Positions 54,892 to 63,967 of a stretch of DNA of 64,000 bases are shown here, piece by piece (the stretch's first letter is position 1; the number at the start of each line of letters is the position of its first letter). This DNA comes from Puniceibacterium sp. IMCC21224 (GTDB taxonomy: Bacteria > Pseudomonadota > Alphaproteobacteria > Rhodobacterales > Rhodobacteraceae), in contig NZ_LDPY01000001.1 in the NCBI RefSeq assembly GCF_001038505.1, positions 3,844,001 through 3,908,000 of the forward strand. The letters are read 5' to 3'. The translations under genes and the position numbers were made by a program. The notes beneath the pieces are model-generated. The model was not told where the DNA came from, searched no databases, and saw only the letters and a list, made by a program, of their open reading frames with translations.

Positions 54892-55980
54892 TCAGGCGGC
54901 TTGCGCGTAGGCGGCGGGGGCAACAAGACTGCCATTCTCGCCAAAGATGTAGATGTGCCGAGGGTCGAGATAGACTGGCAGCTCTGCGCCCAAATTCAAC
55001 TTGTGAACCCCGTGGATCAGGCCGACCCAGCGTTCGCCGTGATGCTGCAAATGAACAAAGGTTTCCGAGCCAGTCAATTCGGTCACAACCAACCGGGTGT
55101 TGAACGTAAGCGCATCGTCGGCAAGTCTGTGAATTTCGACATGGTTCGGGCGAAAACCGGCGGTGTAAGTTCCATCCGCCAATTCGGCCAACTTACCGGT
55201 GGCGACTGCACTCTGACCGTCGCCAAATTGCAGGATGTTGCCCGCCTTTGACATCGTCAGGAAATTCATCGGCGGATCGCTGAACACCCGCGCCGTGGTC
55301 GCATCGACAGGTTGGCGGTAGACGCGCGGCGTCGGACCGAACTGGGTCACACGCCCTTCCCACAGGGTCGCGGTGTTCCCACCCAGCAACAACGCCTCTT
55401 CGGGTTCGGTGGTGGCATAGACGAATATGCTGCCCGCCTCTTCAAAGATCTTGGGAATCTCGATCCGTAATTCTTCGCGCAGCTTGTAATCAAGGTTGGC
55501 CAGAGGTTCGTCCAACAGCACAAGCCCGGCATCCTTGACCAGCGCCCGCGCCAATGCGCAGCGCTGCTGCTGCCCGCCAGAAAGTTCAAGCGGTTTGCGT
55601 TGCAGCATCGGACCCAGCTTCATCAGGTCAGCAGCCTTGAGCACCGCGGCGTCGATCTCTGCCGATGTTTTGCCAAGCAACCGCATCGGCGACGCGATGT
55701 TGTCATACACGGTCATCGACGGATAGTTGATGAATTGCTGGTAGACCATCGCCACCTTGCGATCCTGCACCCGCATCCCGGTCACGTCCTTACCCTGCCA
55801 GTGAATCGTGCCGCTGTTGGGCACATCCAAGCCGGCCATCAGCCGCATCAACGACGTCTTGCCCGACAACGTCGGCCCCAAAAGCACGTTCATCGTCCCC
55901 TTCTCGAGGGTCAGATCCGTCGGGTATATATGTGTCTGGCCGTTGACGACCTTCGAGACCCCTTGCAAAGCAAGCGTCAT
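54892..55980 (-). CDS. glpS: Glycerol ABC transporter ATP-binding subunit GlpS
   Basis: A 362-residue ATPase partner of GlpT. Walker A is GPTLSGKTS (35-43), the signature LSGGQ is at 133-137 and Walker B with Glu158 is LVLLDEP. The H-loop reads VYATTEPEEA, with Thr191 where His is expected. It probably forms a heterodimer with GlpT having one canonical and one degenerate ATP site. It follows glpD by 25 bases. Confidence 0.93.
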   Translation of the reverse strand: MTLALQGVSKVVNGQTHIYPTDLTLEKGTMNVLLGPTLSGKTSLMRLMAGLDVPNSGTIHWQGKDVTGMRVQDRKVAMVYQQFINYPSMTVYDNIASPMRLLGKTSAEIDAAVLKAADLMKLGPMLQRKPLELSGGQQQRCALARALVKDAGLVLLDEPLANLDYKLREELRIEIPKIFEEAGSIFVYATTEPEEALLLGGNTATLWEGRVTQFGPTPRVYRQPVDATTARVFSDPPMNFLTMSKAGNILQFGDGQSAVATGKLAELADGTYTAGFRPNHVEIHRLADDALTFNTRLVVTELTGSETFVHLQHHGERWVGLIHGVHKLNLGAELPVYLDPRHIYIFGENGSLVAPAAYAQAA

Positions 55981-56005
55981 CGCGTTCCCCCCAGTTTGGT
56001 CCGGA

Positions 56006-57610
56006 CTATTCTGCGGCGTCTGCGGCCGCTTTTGCCCGAACGTCCTTCATCCATGTTTCAAGTGCCGAGATCTGATCGCCTGTCATGCGCAACCCAAGCT
56101 TCGAACGACGCCAGACCACATCCTCGGCGGTGCGCGCGTACTCGTTCCGCATCAACCACTGCACTTCATTCTCCGTCAAACTTCCGCCAAAGTCCCGACC
56201 CAAATCGACAGCCGCACTGGCAGAGCCCAGAATTTTCCGCGCCTCGGTGCCATAAGCGCGGATCAACCGCTGCGCCCAAGGACCGGTCAGAAACGGAAAA
56301 TCATCTTGTAGCGCCTGCATCTGAACCGGCGCGTCACCGACCGGAAAATCTCCGCCCGGCAACGTCACACCCGCCGTCCATTTGCCCGGCAAATCCGGAA
56401 AATACGGCGCAATCCGATCCAGCGCGCTTTCCGCCAACCGTCGGTAAGTGGTGATCTTGCCGCCAAAGATGTTCAGCACCGGCGCACCGCCCGCATCGTC
56501 AACCTTGAGCGTATAATCCCGGGTCGCTGCTGTGGCGCTGCTGGCACCGTCATCGTACAGCGGACGCACACCCGAATAGGTCCAGACCACATCGGCACGC
56601 GTCACTGGCGTCGCAAAATACTTGGACGCAAAGGCGCAAAGATATGCCTGCTCTTCATCTGTGCAGATTGGTTTGACAGCTGGGTCGTGATGTTCGGCAT
56701 CCGTCGTGCCGATCAGGGTAAAGTCCTGCTCATACGGGATCGAAAAGATAATCCGCCCATCTTCACCCTGGAAAAAATAGCACTTGTCGTGATCATACAG
56801 CTGTTTCGTCACGATATGGCTACCCCGGACCAGTCGCACACCTTCCTTTGAGTTGCTGCGGATCTTGGTACGGATGATGTCGCCGACCCAGGGGCCACCG
56901 GCGTTGACCAGCATCTTCGCACGGACGGTGCGTTGCGCACCCGTCCCGGTATCCTCCAGCGTGATGTGCCACAGATCATCGACCCGCTCAGCCGCCAGAA
57001 CTTTGGTTCGCGTCATCACCTTTGCGCCGCGTGCTTCTGCGTCGCGGGCATTCAGCACGACCAGCCGCGAATCTTGCACCCAGCAATCGGAATATTCATA
57101 CGCCTGCCGGAATTTGTCGTTCAGCGGCACACCTTCCGGCGCATCTGACAGGTCCAGCGTACGTGTTCCAGGAAGTATCTTTCGCCCGCCGAGGGTGTCA
57201 TACATAAACAGACCCAGGCGGATCAGCCATGCCGGACGGCGTCCCTTCATCCACGGCATCACCGTATTGAGTAGCCGCGATGTCGGCGTTTCGCTCTCGA
57301 ACCGCATATCCTTGTGGTAAGGCAGGACAAATCGCATCGGCCAGCTGATGTGGGGCATCGCACGCAACAGGGTTTCCCGCTCGATCAGCGATTCCCGCAC
57401 GAGGCGAATCTCGAAATACTCCAGATACCGCAACCCGCCGTGAAACAGTTTGGTCGAAGCCGATGAGGTGGCCGAAGCCAGATCGTTCATTTCGGCCAAT
57501 GCGACAGACAGCCCCCGACCAGCCGCGTCACGCGCGATTCCGCAGCCGTTGATGCCGCCGCCGATGATGAAGAGGTCCAGCGCTGATTGGGTCTGATCGT
57601 CAGCAGACAT
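56006..57610 (-). CDS. glpD: Glycerol-3-phosphate dehydrogenase (quinone-linked)
   Basis: GlpD oxidises glycerol 3-phosphate to dihydroxyacetone phosphate at the inner membrane. The 534-residue flavoprotein begins with the FAD motif FIIGGGINGCGIARDAAGRG, then SSASTKLFHGGLRYLE and IRLVRESLIERETLL. The ATG at 57610 has GGGGGGAG upstream. It is the first gene of the glp operon, divergent from glpR. Confidence 0.97.
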   Translation of the reverse strand: MSADDQTQSALDLFIIGGGINGCGIARDAAGRGLSVALAEMNDLASATSSASTKLFHGGLRYLEYFEIRLVRESLIERETLLRAMPHISWPMRFVLPYHKDMRFESETPTSRLLNTVMPWMKGRRPAWLIRLGLFMYDTLGGRKILPGTRTLDLSDAPEGVPLNDKFRQAYEYSDCWVQDSRLVVLNARDAEARGAKVMTRTKVLAAERVDDLWHITLEDTGTGAQRTVRAKMLVNAGGPWVGDIIRTKIRSNSKEGVRLVRGSHIVTKQLYDHDKCYFFQGEDGRIIFSIPYEQDFTLIGTTDAEHHDPAVKPICTDEEQAYLCAFASKYFATPVTRADVVWTYSGVRPLYDDGASSATAATRDYTLKVDDAGGAPVLNIFGGKITTYRRLAESALDRIAPYFPDLPGKWTAGVTLPGGDFPVGDAPVQMQALQDDFPFLTGPWAQRLIRAYGTEARKILGSASAAVDLGRDFGGSLTENEVQWLMRNEYARTAEDVVWRRSKLGLRMTGDQISALETWMKDVRAKAAADAAE

Positions 57611-57877
57611 AGGCTCCCCCCAGATAAATGTTCGCTTTTCGGAATTATGGCATCACTTCGCGCCTTTAGAAAGGTTTTTGTGTTCGATTTTTTTCGCTTT
57701 CCGAGGGCTGGCCCTATCATACTGAAAGAAATAAGTAAAATTCTTAGCTCATCGCATCGATCTGACTAAAAATCCAAAAAACTTGCTGCACCTTATGATC
57801 ATTTTCACGCGTTCCTGTGCGATACTGAGCGCGAATCACGTACCGGGTGAGCCGCAGCACAGGCCTAAAGGAAACCT
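57611..57877. promoter_or_regulatory. Divergent glpD-glpR control region with repeated TTCGCTTT motif
   Basis: Two similar motifs lie here: TTCGCTTTTCGG at 57631-57642 and TTCGCTTTCCGA at 57693-57704. They match at 10 of 12 positions, and a related TTCGATTTTTTTCG overlaps the second. DeoR-type GlpR proteins are known to bind such TTTCG-type direct or inverted repeats. These are therefore candidate GlpR operators controlling glpD, and possibly glpR itself. Confidence 0.5.
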
Positions 57878-58663
57878 ATGTCGCAAACTTTCCGACAGCC
57901 TGAAATCCTCGACATGGCGCGCCGCGAGGGCAAAGTATCCGTCGAACGGCTCGCCGAATATTTTGGCGTCACCCATCAGACGATCCGCCGCGACCTGACC
58001 GATCTTGCCGATGCCGGGCGTCTTGAGCGTGTCCACGGCGGCGCGGTTCTGCCCTCTGGCACTTCGAACATCGAATACGAGGACCGGCGCGCGCTAAATG
58101 ACGCCGCCAAGGCCGCGATTGCTCGCAATTGCGCCGCGCATATCCCAGCTGACAGTTCGGTATTCCTGAACATCGGAACGAGCACGGAAGCCGTCGCGCG
58201 CCAGTTGCTGGCACACAAAAACCTGCTGGTCGTGACCAACAACATGAATGTCGCCAATATCCTCATGGCGAATCCTGATTGTCAGATTATCCTTGCGGGT
58301 GGATCTCTGCGTCGCTCCGACGGTGGTTTGATGGGCAATCTGACCACGCAAACGATCCGCCAGTTCAAATTCGACCTCGCTGTTATCGGCTGTTCGGCCC
58401 TCGACCTGGACGGCGACATGCTCGATTTCGATTTTCAGGAAGTCGGGGTGAGTCAGACCATCCTGCAACAATCCCGCAAGACCTTTCTGGTGGCAGATGC
58501 TTCCAAGTTTAAGCGCAGCGCACCAGCGCGGATCGCGTCCATTGCGGAAATTGATACCTTCTTTACCGATGCGACACCGCATCGGCGCCTTGGTGCCCTT
58601 TGCCGCGAATGGGGCACTGACGTAAAAGTAAGCCCACCATCCCCGGAGCCGTTTCAGAAATAG
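57878..58663 (+). CDS. glpR: DeoR-family glycerol regulon repressor GlpR
   Basis: A 261-residue repressor. The DeoR helix-turn-helix is at residues 5-60 (ILDMARREGKVSVERLAEYF, VTHQTIRRDLTDLADAGRL, ERVHGGAV). It is followed by a sugar-phosphate isomerase-like effector domain (FLNIGTSTEAVARQL, TNNMNVANIL, LAGGSLRRSDGGLMG). Glycerol 3-phosphate is the likely ligand. The ATG has AAAGGAAACCT upstream. Its last ten bases overlap the convergent fliP. Confidence 0.93.
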   Translation: MSQTFRQPEILDMARREGKVSVERLAEYFGVTHQTIRRDLTDLADAGRLERVHGGAVLPSGTSNIEYEDRRALNDAAKAAIARNCAAHIPADSSVFLNIGTSTEAVARQLLAHKNLLVVTNNMNVANILMANPDCQIILAGGSLRRSDGGLMGNLTTQTIRQFKFDLAVIGCSALDLDGDMLDFDFQEVGVSQTILQQSRKTFLVADASKFKRSAPARIASIAEIDTFFTDATPHRRLGALCREWGTDVKVSPPSPEPFQK

Positions 58664-59385
58664 CTGCGGACCAGCGCGCCGGCCAGCAGCGACCAGCCAT
58701 CCGCAACAACAAAAAACGCGAGCTTGAACGGCAATGACACTATCGACGGGGGCACCATCATCATCCCCATCGACATAAGGACCGCAGCGACAACGAGGTC
58801 GATGATCAGAAACGGCAGGAAGATCAGAAACCCGATCTGAAATGCGCGCGAAATTTCGGACAAGATAAAACTCGGGATCAGAACCGACAGCGGTGCATCC
58901 CGAGAAAGCTCGGTTCCCGTTGCGTCGGGTCTTAGGTCCGCCATGGCAGCGAAGGTATTGCCGTCGGTCCGCGCCGCCATAAAGTCCTGAAACGGCGCGA
59001 TCCCACGATCGAAAGCTGTTTCCACGTCAATTTCCTCATTGATCAAGGGTTGCAGTCCCAGTTCCCAAGATGTCGTGAACACTGGCTCCATTACGTAGTA
59101 GGTCAGGAACAATGCGAGGCTGACAATCAGCATGTTCGGCGGCGATTGCTGCAACCCGATGGCCTGGCGAAGAATGGAAAGCACCGTCACGATGAACGGA
59201 AAGCAGGTCACGGTGATCACGATGCCCGGCGCGAGGCTGAGTACCGTGATCAATGCGATCAGTTGCATACTGGTGGCTGTGACCGACCCGCCCTCACCCA
59301 AATCGAGTGAGAGCGCTTGCGCAGCTGCCGCACCCGGCAGCAACAGCAAAGCCAACCCCGTGAGAGTTCCCGTGAACAAACGCAT
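58654..59385 (-). CDS. fliP: Flagellar biosynthesis protein FliP
   Basis: A 243-residue core protein of the flagellar type III export gate. It has a cleavable-looking N-terminal signal (LTGLALLLLPGAAAAQA). The family segments LITVLSLAPGIVITVTCFPF, RQAIGLQQSPPNMLIVSLAL, ILSEISRAFQIGFLIFLPFL and IDLVVAAVLMSMGMMMVPP are all visible. It is the distal gene of fliF-fliH-fliN-fliP on the minus strand. Confidence 0.97.
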   Translation of the reverse strand: MRLFTGTLTGLALLLLPGAAAAQALSLDLGEGGSVTATSMQLIALITVLSLAPGIVITVTCFPFIVTVLSILRQAIGLQQSPPNMLIVSLALFLTYYVMEPVFTTSWELGLQPLINEEIDVETAFDRGIAPFQDFMAARTDGNTFAAMADLRPDATGTELSRDAPLSVLIPSFILSEISRAFQIGFLIFLPFLIIDLVVAAVLMSMGMMMVPPSIVSLPFKLAFFVVADGWSLLAGALVRSYF

Positions 59386-59387
59386 CC

Positions 59388-59681
59388 TCAGGTCGGGGCC
59401 TGAAAATCAACAACTTCGGTCAGGCGCACGGCCAGCATACCCTTGCCATCCCCATCGACCACTTCGAGGGCGCCAATCCCAATCAGGCGGTCACCTACAT
59501 AAAGCTCGACAGGATCCTCAATCCGCTTGTCCAAAATCAGAACCGATCCCTGATCGAGTTTGAGAAGGTCGCGAACCAGTGGTCGTGCACGCCCCACCGA
59601 CACGGTGATTTCGATTGGCACTGATGTCAGGGGCGTTGCGCCTTCGGCGCGGGATGCCGCTTCGCGGGCAAGATTATCCAT
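59388..59681 (-). CDS. fliN: Flagellar motor switch protein FliN
   Basis: A 97-residue C-ring protein of the SpoA/YscQ fold: PIEITVSVGRARPLVRDLLK, LDQGSVLILDKRIEDPVEL, GDRLIGIGALEVVDGDGK. The ATG at 59681 overlaps the end of the FliH-like gene by eight bases. Two bases separate it from fliP. Confidence 0.94.
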   Translation of the reverse strand: MDNLAREAASRAEGATPLTSVPIEITVSVGRARPLVRDLLKLDQGSVLILDKRIEDPVELYVGDRLIGIGALEVVDGDGKGMLAVRLTEVVDFQAPT

Positions 59682-60279
59682 TGGCGATTTTCCTCTGATT
59701 TTCATGCACAAAGCCTTGCAAGGCCTGATCAACGCCGACGAGAACTTCGCTCAAGTCGATACGTTGCTCCATGTTCCCGAACCTTATGTCGGCTTGCCCG
59801 TCGGCCATGCTGTCGTCTTCGACCAGTTGCAGCGGAAAGCCAAAGTCCTGTGTCAGACTGACCTTCACGGCCTCGATACATTGCGGCGAAACGACAATTT
59901 CGACGTCTAGCGCACCAATATCGCGGCTCTTGGCCCGCAATTGTTCGAGAATGTGGAGGCCAAGCGAATTCTGCGCGAATTTCGGCAGAACCGAATTGAC
60001 CATCTCCTCTAGCAGCGGAGTCATCGCGCTCAGGACTTGGCTATAGGCCTCGTGATAGGTGAACGACAGATCCTGAAGATTCTGCGCGAAATCGCTCGAA
60101 ATGCGAGTGCGGTCGTCGGATTGGGCCTTGATTGCATCGTCCCATCCGGCCCGATACCCTTCTTCGAAAGACTCGAGCTTTTCGCCCTCAAGATCGATTG
60201 CTGGACCGACCGGAGTTGCCAAGCCAGAGAGAGGCGCCCGGAATCCCTCGAAATCCTCAAGGAAATCGACAAGTTGCAT
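59674..60279 (-). CDS. FliH-like flagellar assembly protein
   Basis: A 201-residue, largely helical acidic protein in the position of FliH, the regulator of the export ATPase FliI. Visible are an N-terminal variable region, FEEGYRAGWDDAIKA in place of the usual AYxxGxxxG segment, and a C-terminal half with two strand-helix units. Sequence similarity to FliH is weak, so the call depends on its place between fliF and fliN. It overlaps fliF by one base. Confidence 0.8.
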   Translation of the reverse strand: MQLVDFLEDFEGFRAPLSGLATPVGPAIDLEGEKLESFEEGYRAGWDDAIKAQSDDRTRISSDFAQNLQDLSFTYHEAYSQVLSAMTPLLEEMVNSVLPKFAQNSLGLHILEQLRAKSRDIGALDVEIVVSPQCIEAVKVSLTQDFGFPLQLVEDDSMADGQADIRFGNMEQRIDLSEVLVGVDQALQGFVHENQRKIANG

Positions 60280-61913
60280 CAGTTTACCTCCTGTGAATCA
60301 TCGAGCCAGCTGCGCAGGATCTCTACCGTTTCGTCCCGTCTCTGGTCGATCAAACCACGCAATCGCTCGACTGGGTCCTTCTCGGTCGACCCATCAAAAT
60401 CGACCATTCCCATACCAGGAAAATCACTGCTCCCGAATTCGCCGTTACTCGCCAGGACTGGCAGGTTATCGAATTTGTCGTCCGGATCGATCTCCCCGGT
60501 CAGAGCGTCGGACACCCTGTTGTCTCCCAACGCCAAAGCACTTCCTCCGGACGTCGCAGGCAACGCCTCGACTGGCCGCCCAGCGAAGATTGGGCGCACA
60601 ACAAACAGTCCCAGAATCAGTGCCACCAGCGCGAGAACGCCCATCTGAATCATCGAAAGCGGGTCAAGATTTGACGCAAACCAGCTCTCCGTCACCGCTT
60701 CGGTTCCCAGTCCGCCCGGTTTTTCGAACGCGAGTGACCGAATGGTAATCGCGTCACCCCGTGATTCCTCGTACCCGACTGCCGAAGCGACGAGATCTCG
60801 AAGTGCCGTCAATTCCGTCTCGGGGAGTGGCACAAAAACCTGCGCACCCTCTGCATTTGGAGCAAAGCTGCCATTGACCAGCACCGCAACGGTCAGGCGC
60901 TTGATCGCTCCGGCTGCGCGTGTGATTTCACGCGTGGTTTCGGACACTTCATAGTTCATACGTTCTCGGGTTTCGCTGTTCTGGCTAGTGGAGCTGTCAC
61001 CGCCACCCCCAGCGCCGTCAGGCAAATTCGATGCAACGGTCACATCACCGCCGCCAGCATCCTGTGACTGATTGCTTCGCTCTTCGGTGTCAGAACTGAT
61101 CACAACCCGGTTTTCGGGATCAAACCGACGCTCAAGAATTGATTCGGTCTCCGTGACCGTATCCACGCTCACCTCGACCACCGCGTTGCCCGATCCAACA
61201 CGCGCCTCGACCAAACGTTGGACTCGGTCACGTAGTTGATCAGCCTTGTCGTCCGCAATGCTCCCACTGGCTGATTCATCGTCGAGCCCGATCAAGCCCC
61301 CCTTGCCGTCAATAACGGCAACGCCCTCGGGCACGAGCCCGGGAACCGCGGACGCCACCAGATATTTCAGCGCCCGCGCCTGTGTGGCCGAAATCACCGC
61401 CCCAGTGGTACCAACCGAGATCGAGGCCGAGGGTGTCACATCCCGCTGAAACGGATTGGCCGAGCTGTTCGCGATATGCACCCGCGCCGACGCAATCAGC
61501 GGGTTCGAAACAATCGTACGGGCAAGCTCCCCTTCCTTAGCACGCCAGTACGCAGCGTCGAACATCTGTGATGTGGTACCGAACCCGGACAGAGAATCCA
61601 GCAATTCGTATCCCTGATTGCTGTTTTCCGGCAGACCTTCGGCGGCCAATGTCATACGCAATTCGTCGCGCGAAGCAGCAGGCACAAAGATCCCCCCACC
61701 CCGCACTTCGTAAACGCTCCCTCGTTGTTCAAGCGCCCTGACCACATCGCCCGCTGCGCCCGATTCGAGACCCGCATACAACAGCGCCATATTGGGCTGA
61801 GACGCCATTCGCGACATCGCGAGAATCGCGGCAAACATCGCCAGGGTGGCCCCGACCACAAGAACGCGACGCCCCGCGCTAAGTGCTTTCCACACTGAGA
61901 GAATCTGCTGCAA
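60279..61913 (-). CDS. fliF: Flagellar MS-ring protein FliF
   Basis: A 544-residue membrane ring protein. There is one transmembrane segment near the N-terminus (VLVVGATLAMFAAILAM), then the YscJ-type domain with NMALLYAGLESGAAGDVV and ASARVHIANSSANPFQRD, a Gly/Ser-rich linker, and a second membrane helix near 440-460 (IQMGVLALVALILGLFVV). The TTG at 61913 is the likely start because GGAGG lies eight bases upstream; the frame extends to 61982 without similarity. First gene of the minus-strand flagellar operon, divergent from fliL. Confidence 0.95.
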   Translation of the reverse strand: MQQILSVWKALSAGRRVLVVGATLAMFAAILAMSRMASQPNMALLYAGLESGAAGDVVRALEQRGSVYEVRGGGIFVPAASRDELRMTLAAEGLPENSNQGYELLDSLSGFGTTSQMFDAAYWRAKEGELARTIVSNPLIASARVHIANSSANPFQRDVTPSASISVGTTGAVISATQARALKYLVASAVPGLVPEGVAVIDGKGGLIGLDDESASGSIADDKADQLRDRVQRLVEARVGSGNAVVEVSVDTVTETESILERRFDPENRVVISSDTEERSNQSQDAGGGDVTVASNLPDGAGGGGDSSTSQNSETRERMNYEVSETTREITRAAGAIKRLTVAVLVNGSFAPNAEGAQVFVPLPETELTALRDLVASAVGYEESRGDAITIRSLAFEKPGGLGTEAVTESWFASNLDPLSMIQMGVLALVALILGLFVVRPIFAGRPVEALPATSGGSALALGDNRVSDALTGEIDPDDKFDNLPVLASNGEFGSSDFPGMGMVDFDGSTEKDPVERLRGLIDQRRDETVEILRSWLDDSQEVN

Positions 61914-62035
61914 AAAACCAACCTCCGTCTGTCGGAACCCACCGTTCCGCTCGAGGTATGTTTGGCCGATCAGCCTTAACAATCAGTTAGTTCATGTCGA
62001 CTATAAATGAGTGCAAGACAGCGAAAGGATAACGA

Positions 62036-62533
62036 ATGACTGACGCGACCGTACAAAGGGCAGAACCTCCACAAACGTCTCGGAAACTGCCGATGATTAT
62101 TGGATTGGCCCTGGCCTTGGCCGGGGGGGGCGGCGGATTTTATGCCGTATCGTCCGGACTAATTTTTGGTAGCGGCAACAGCCATGCCCTTTCGACCAGC
62201 GCGGATCACGCAGAAGAGAGCGCGCCGGTGGATGACGTGACTTTTGTATCGCTACCGCAGCTCATCGTGTCACTCGGACCCGGCGCACATAGCGAACATC
62301 TGATATTTCGCGCGGACCTTGAGGTGCCCAGTCGGCATGCCAGTGAGGTTGAAGGAATTCTGCCACGAGTGGTGGATGTTCTTAACAGCTATCTCCGCGC
62401 GCTCGAGAATCGCGATATCGAAGCTCCGGGGGCACTGATCAAACTGCGATCGCAGATGCTCCGAAGGGTGCAGCTTGTCACAGGACCGGAACGTGTCGAG
62501 GATCTACTCGTCATGGAATTCGTTCTAAACTGA
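62036..62533 (+). CDS. fliL: Flagellar basal body-associated protein FliL
   Basis: A 165-residue single-pass membrane protein that modulates the stator. The hydrophobic helix is at about residues 19-37, and the periplasmic domain contains FVSLPQLIVSLG, VVDVLNSYLRAL and a C-terminal VEDLLVMEFVLN. Site AAAGGATAACG precedes the ATG. First of three plus-strand genes. Confidence 0.92.
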   Translation: MTDATVQRAEPPQTSRKLPMIIGLALALAGGGGGFYAVSSGLIFGSGNSHALSTSADHAEESAPVDDVTFVSLPQLIVSLGPGAHSEHLIFRADLEVPSRHASEVEGILPRVVDVLNSYLRALENRDIEAPGALIKLRSQMLRRVQLVTGPERVEDLLVMEFVLN

Positions 62534-62547
62534 GAAAGGGAATTCTG

Positions 62548-62913
62548 ATGGATCTCATTGCGGATATCCTACTTGTTGCCGGAGCCCTCGGGGCTGGACT
62601 TTACTGTTTCATTCTTGCCCGTCGCCTGACCCGTTTCAACGATCTGGAAAGCGGTGTGGGAGGTGCGGTTGCGGTGTTGTCCGCCCAGGTTGATGACCTG
62701 ACGCGTACGCTTGCGGCAGCGCAAAAAACGGCCGGGGCGTCAGCCACGTCGCTGACCCAATTAACCGCTCGGGCCGAGGAGGTCGCAAAGCGGCTCGAAC
62801 TCATGGTGGCATCCATGCACGATCTGCCCCCAAATCAGGCCACGTCAGAAACTTCGGAACCATCGGCCGGACCCGTTTTTTCACGACGCTCACAAAATGG
62901 ATTTGGCCGATGA
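62548..62913 (+). CDS. DUF6468-like flagellar-cluster protein
   Basis: A 121-residue protein with an N-terminal membrane helix (LIADILLVAGALGAGLYCFI) and a coiled-coil-like region (LSAQVDDLTRTLAAAQKTAG). It resembles the alphaproteobacterial family found between fliL and the motE-like gene. I recall it as DUF6468, with moderate confidence. Its stop overlaps the next ATG by four bases. Role unknown; probably part of the motor. Confidence 0.72.
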   Translation: MDLIADILLVAGALGAGLYCFILARRLTRFNDLESGVGGAVAVLSAQVDDLTRTLAAAQKTAGASATSLTQLTARAEEVAKRLELMVASMHDLPPNQATSETSEPSAGPVFSRRSQNGFGR

Positions 62914-63560
62914 AGCTACCCACATTCTGCAAGACAAAGCCATCCCACAACGAAAATGCTGCAAAGCCAGTAAGTAAATGGCGGCGCAATCGCGGTGCGC
63001 TGGCGCTAATCGGGGGGTTACTTCTGACGTCGGCCTTTGTACGCGTTGGCTCGGGGACCGGACAGGCGATGGCCAAAGAGTTGAGCGGCAATGTCGCCTA
63101 TGCTGAATCTGGTGCAGGTCACGACCGACCTACGGTCAGCTGCACTGCAGAAGAGGATATTGCACCCGTTCTGGCCGCGCTTACTTTACGGGAAGGCCGC
63201 ATTCGCAAGAGCGAGACGGACATCCGGACACGCATGCAGGCCCTTTCGGTTGCCGAAATCGAGATCGACCGAAAGATGACAGCTTTGGAAGAAGCGGAAA
63301 CCAAATTGAGGGGAACCCTCGCCCTCGCGTCAACCGCAGCCGAAGACGATCTGACGCGACTGACCGATGTCTATGCAAACATGAAACCCAAGCAAGCCTC
63401 CGCCCTTTTCGAGGAGATGACCCCCGAATTTGCCGCTGGGTTTCTCGGAAGGATGCGGCCGGACGCCGCTGCCACTATCATGGCCGGGCTAAGTCCAAAA
63501 TCGGCTTATACCATCAGTGTCGTCCTGGCGGGCCGCAATGCGGAGGTGCCGAAAGAATAG
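62910..63560 (+). CDS. MotE-like / MgtE-N-type flagellar protein
   Basis: A 216-residue protein with an N-terminal membrane helix (LALIGGLLLTSAFVRV), a long coiled coil (SETDIRTRMQALSVAEIEID region) and a C-terminal MgtE-N-like helical repeat (YANMKPKQASALFEEMTPEF, GFLGRMRPDAAATIMAGL). This is the layout of MotE, a chaperone of the stator-associated protein MotC in Sinorhizobium. ATGA overlap with the previous gene. The insertion-sequence remnant follows after about 35 bases. Confidence 0.82.
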   Translation: MKLPTFCKTKPSHNENAAKPVSKWRRNRGALALIGGLLLTSAFVRVGSGTGQAMAKELSGNVAYAESGAGHDRPTVSCTAEEDIAPVLAALTLREGRIRKSETDIRTRMQALSVAEIEIDRKMTALEEAETKLRGTLALASTAAEDDLTRLTDVYANMKPKQASALFEEMTPEFAAGFLGRMRPDAAATIMAGLSPKSAYTISVVLAGRNAEVPKE

Positions 63561-63595
63561 AGGATACTTGCTAGCAACTGTGTCTATCGGTTGGG

Positions 63596-63934
63596 CTAAA
63601 GCTGCCAAGGTATGCCGGTTTTGACGATCGCGTTGGCGATTGTGACCAGCCTTCGTGCGATTGCGATAATGACGAGTTTATGTGGTTTTCCGCGCTCTTT
63701 GAGACGTTTTGCGACCGGTTTGAGAACTGGATTATGACAAGCTGCGGCGAGCGCAGCTTGGAACAGCACATGTCGCAGCGATCGTCGCCCGCCAGAAATC
63801 GTTCTGCTGCCTCGCATTGCCCCGCTGTCATGTGGGACCGGCGCCAGGCCAGTCACGGCAGCGGCTTCGCCTGACGTCATCCGACCGAGTTCAGGCAATT
63901 CGGCGATCAACATCGCCGCAGAGACGGGACCAAT
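63596..63934 (-). pseudogene. IS110-family transposase, C-terminal remnant
   Basis: The frame encodes the C-terminal part of an IS110/IS116/IS902 transposase: ELGRMTSGEAAAVTGLAPVP, SGAMRGSRTISGGRRSLRHV and NPVLKPVAKRLKERGKPHKL. Similarity continues upstream of the ATG at 63913 as IGPVSAAML to about 63934. It then meets unrelated sequence and an in-frame stop at 63968-63970. The N-terminal DEDD catalytic domain is missing, so the copy is truncated. Confidence 0.85.
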
Positions 63935-63967
63935 CTCCCCATTTTTAACGGGGTTCTGTCGTAGAAT

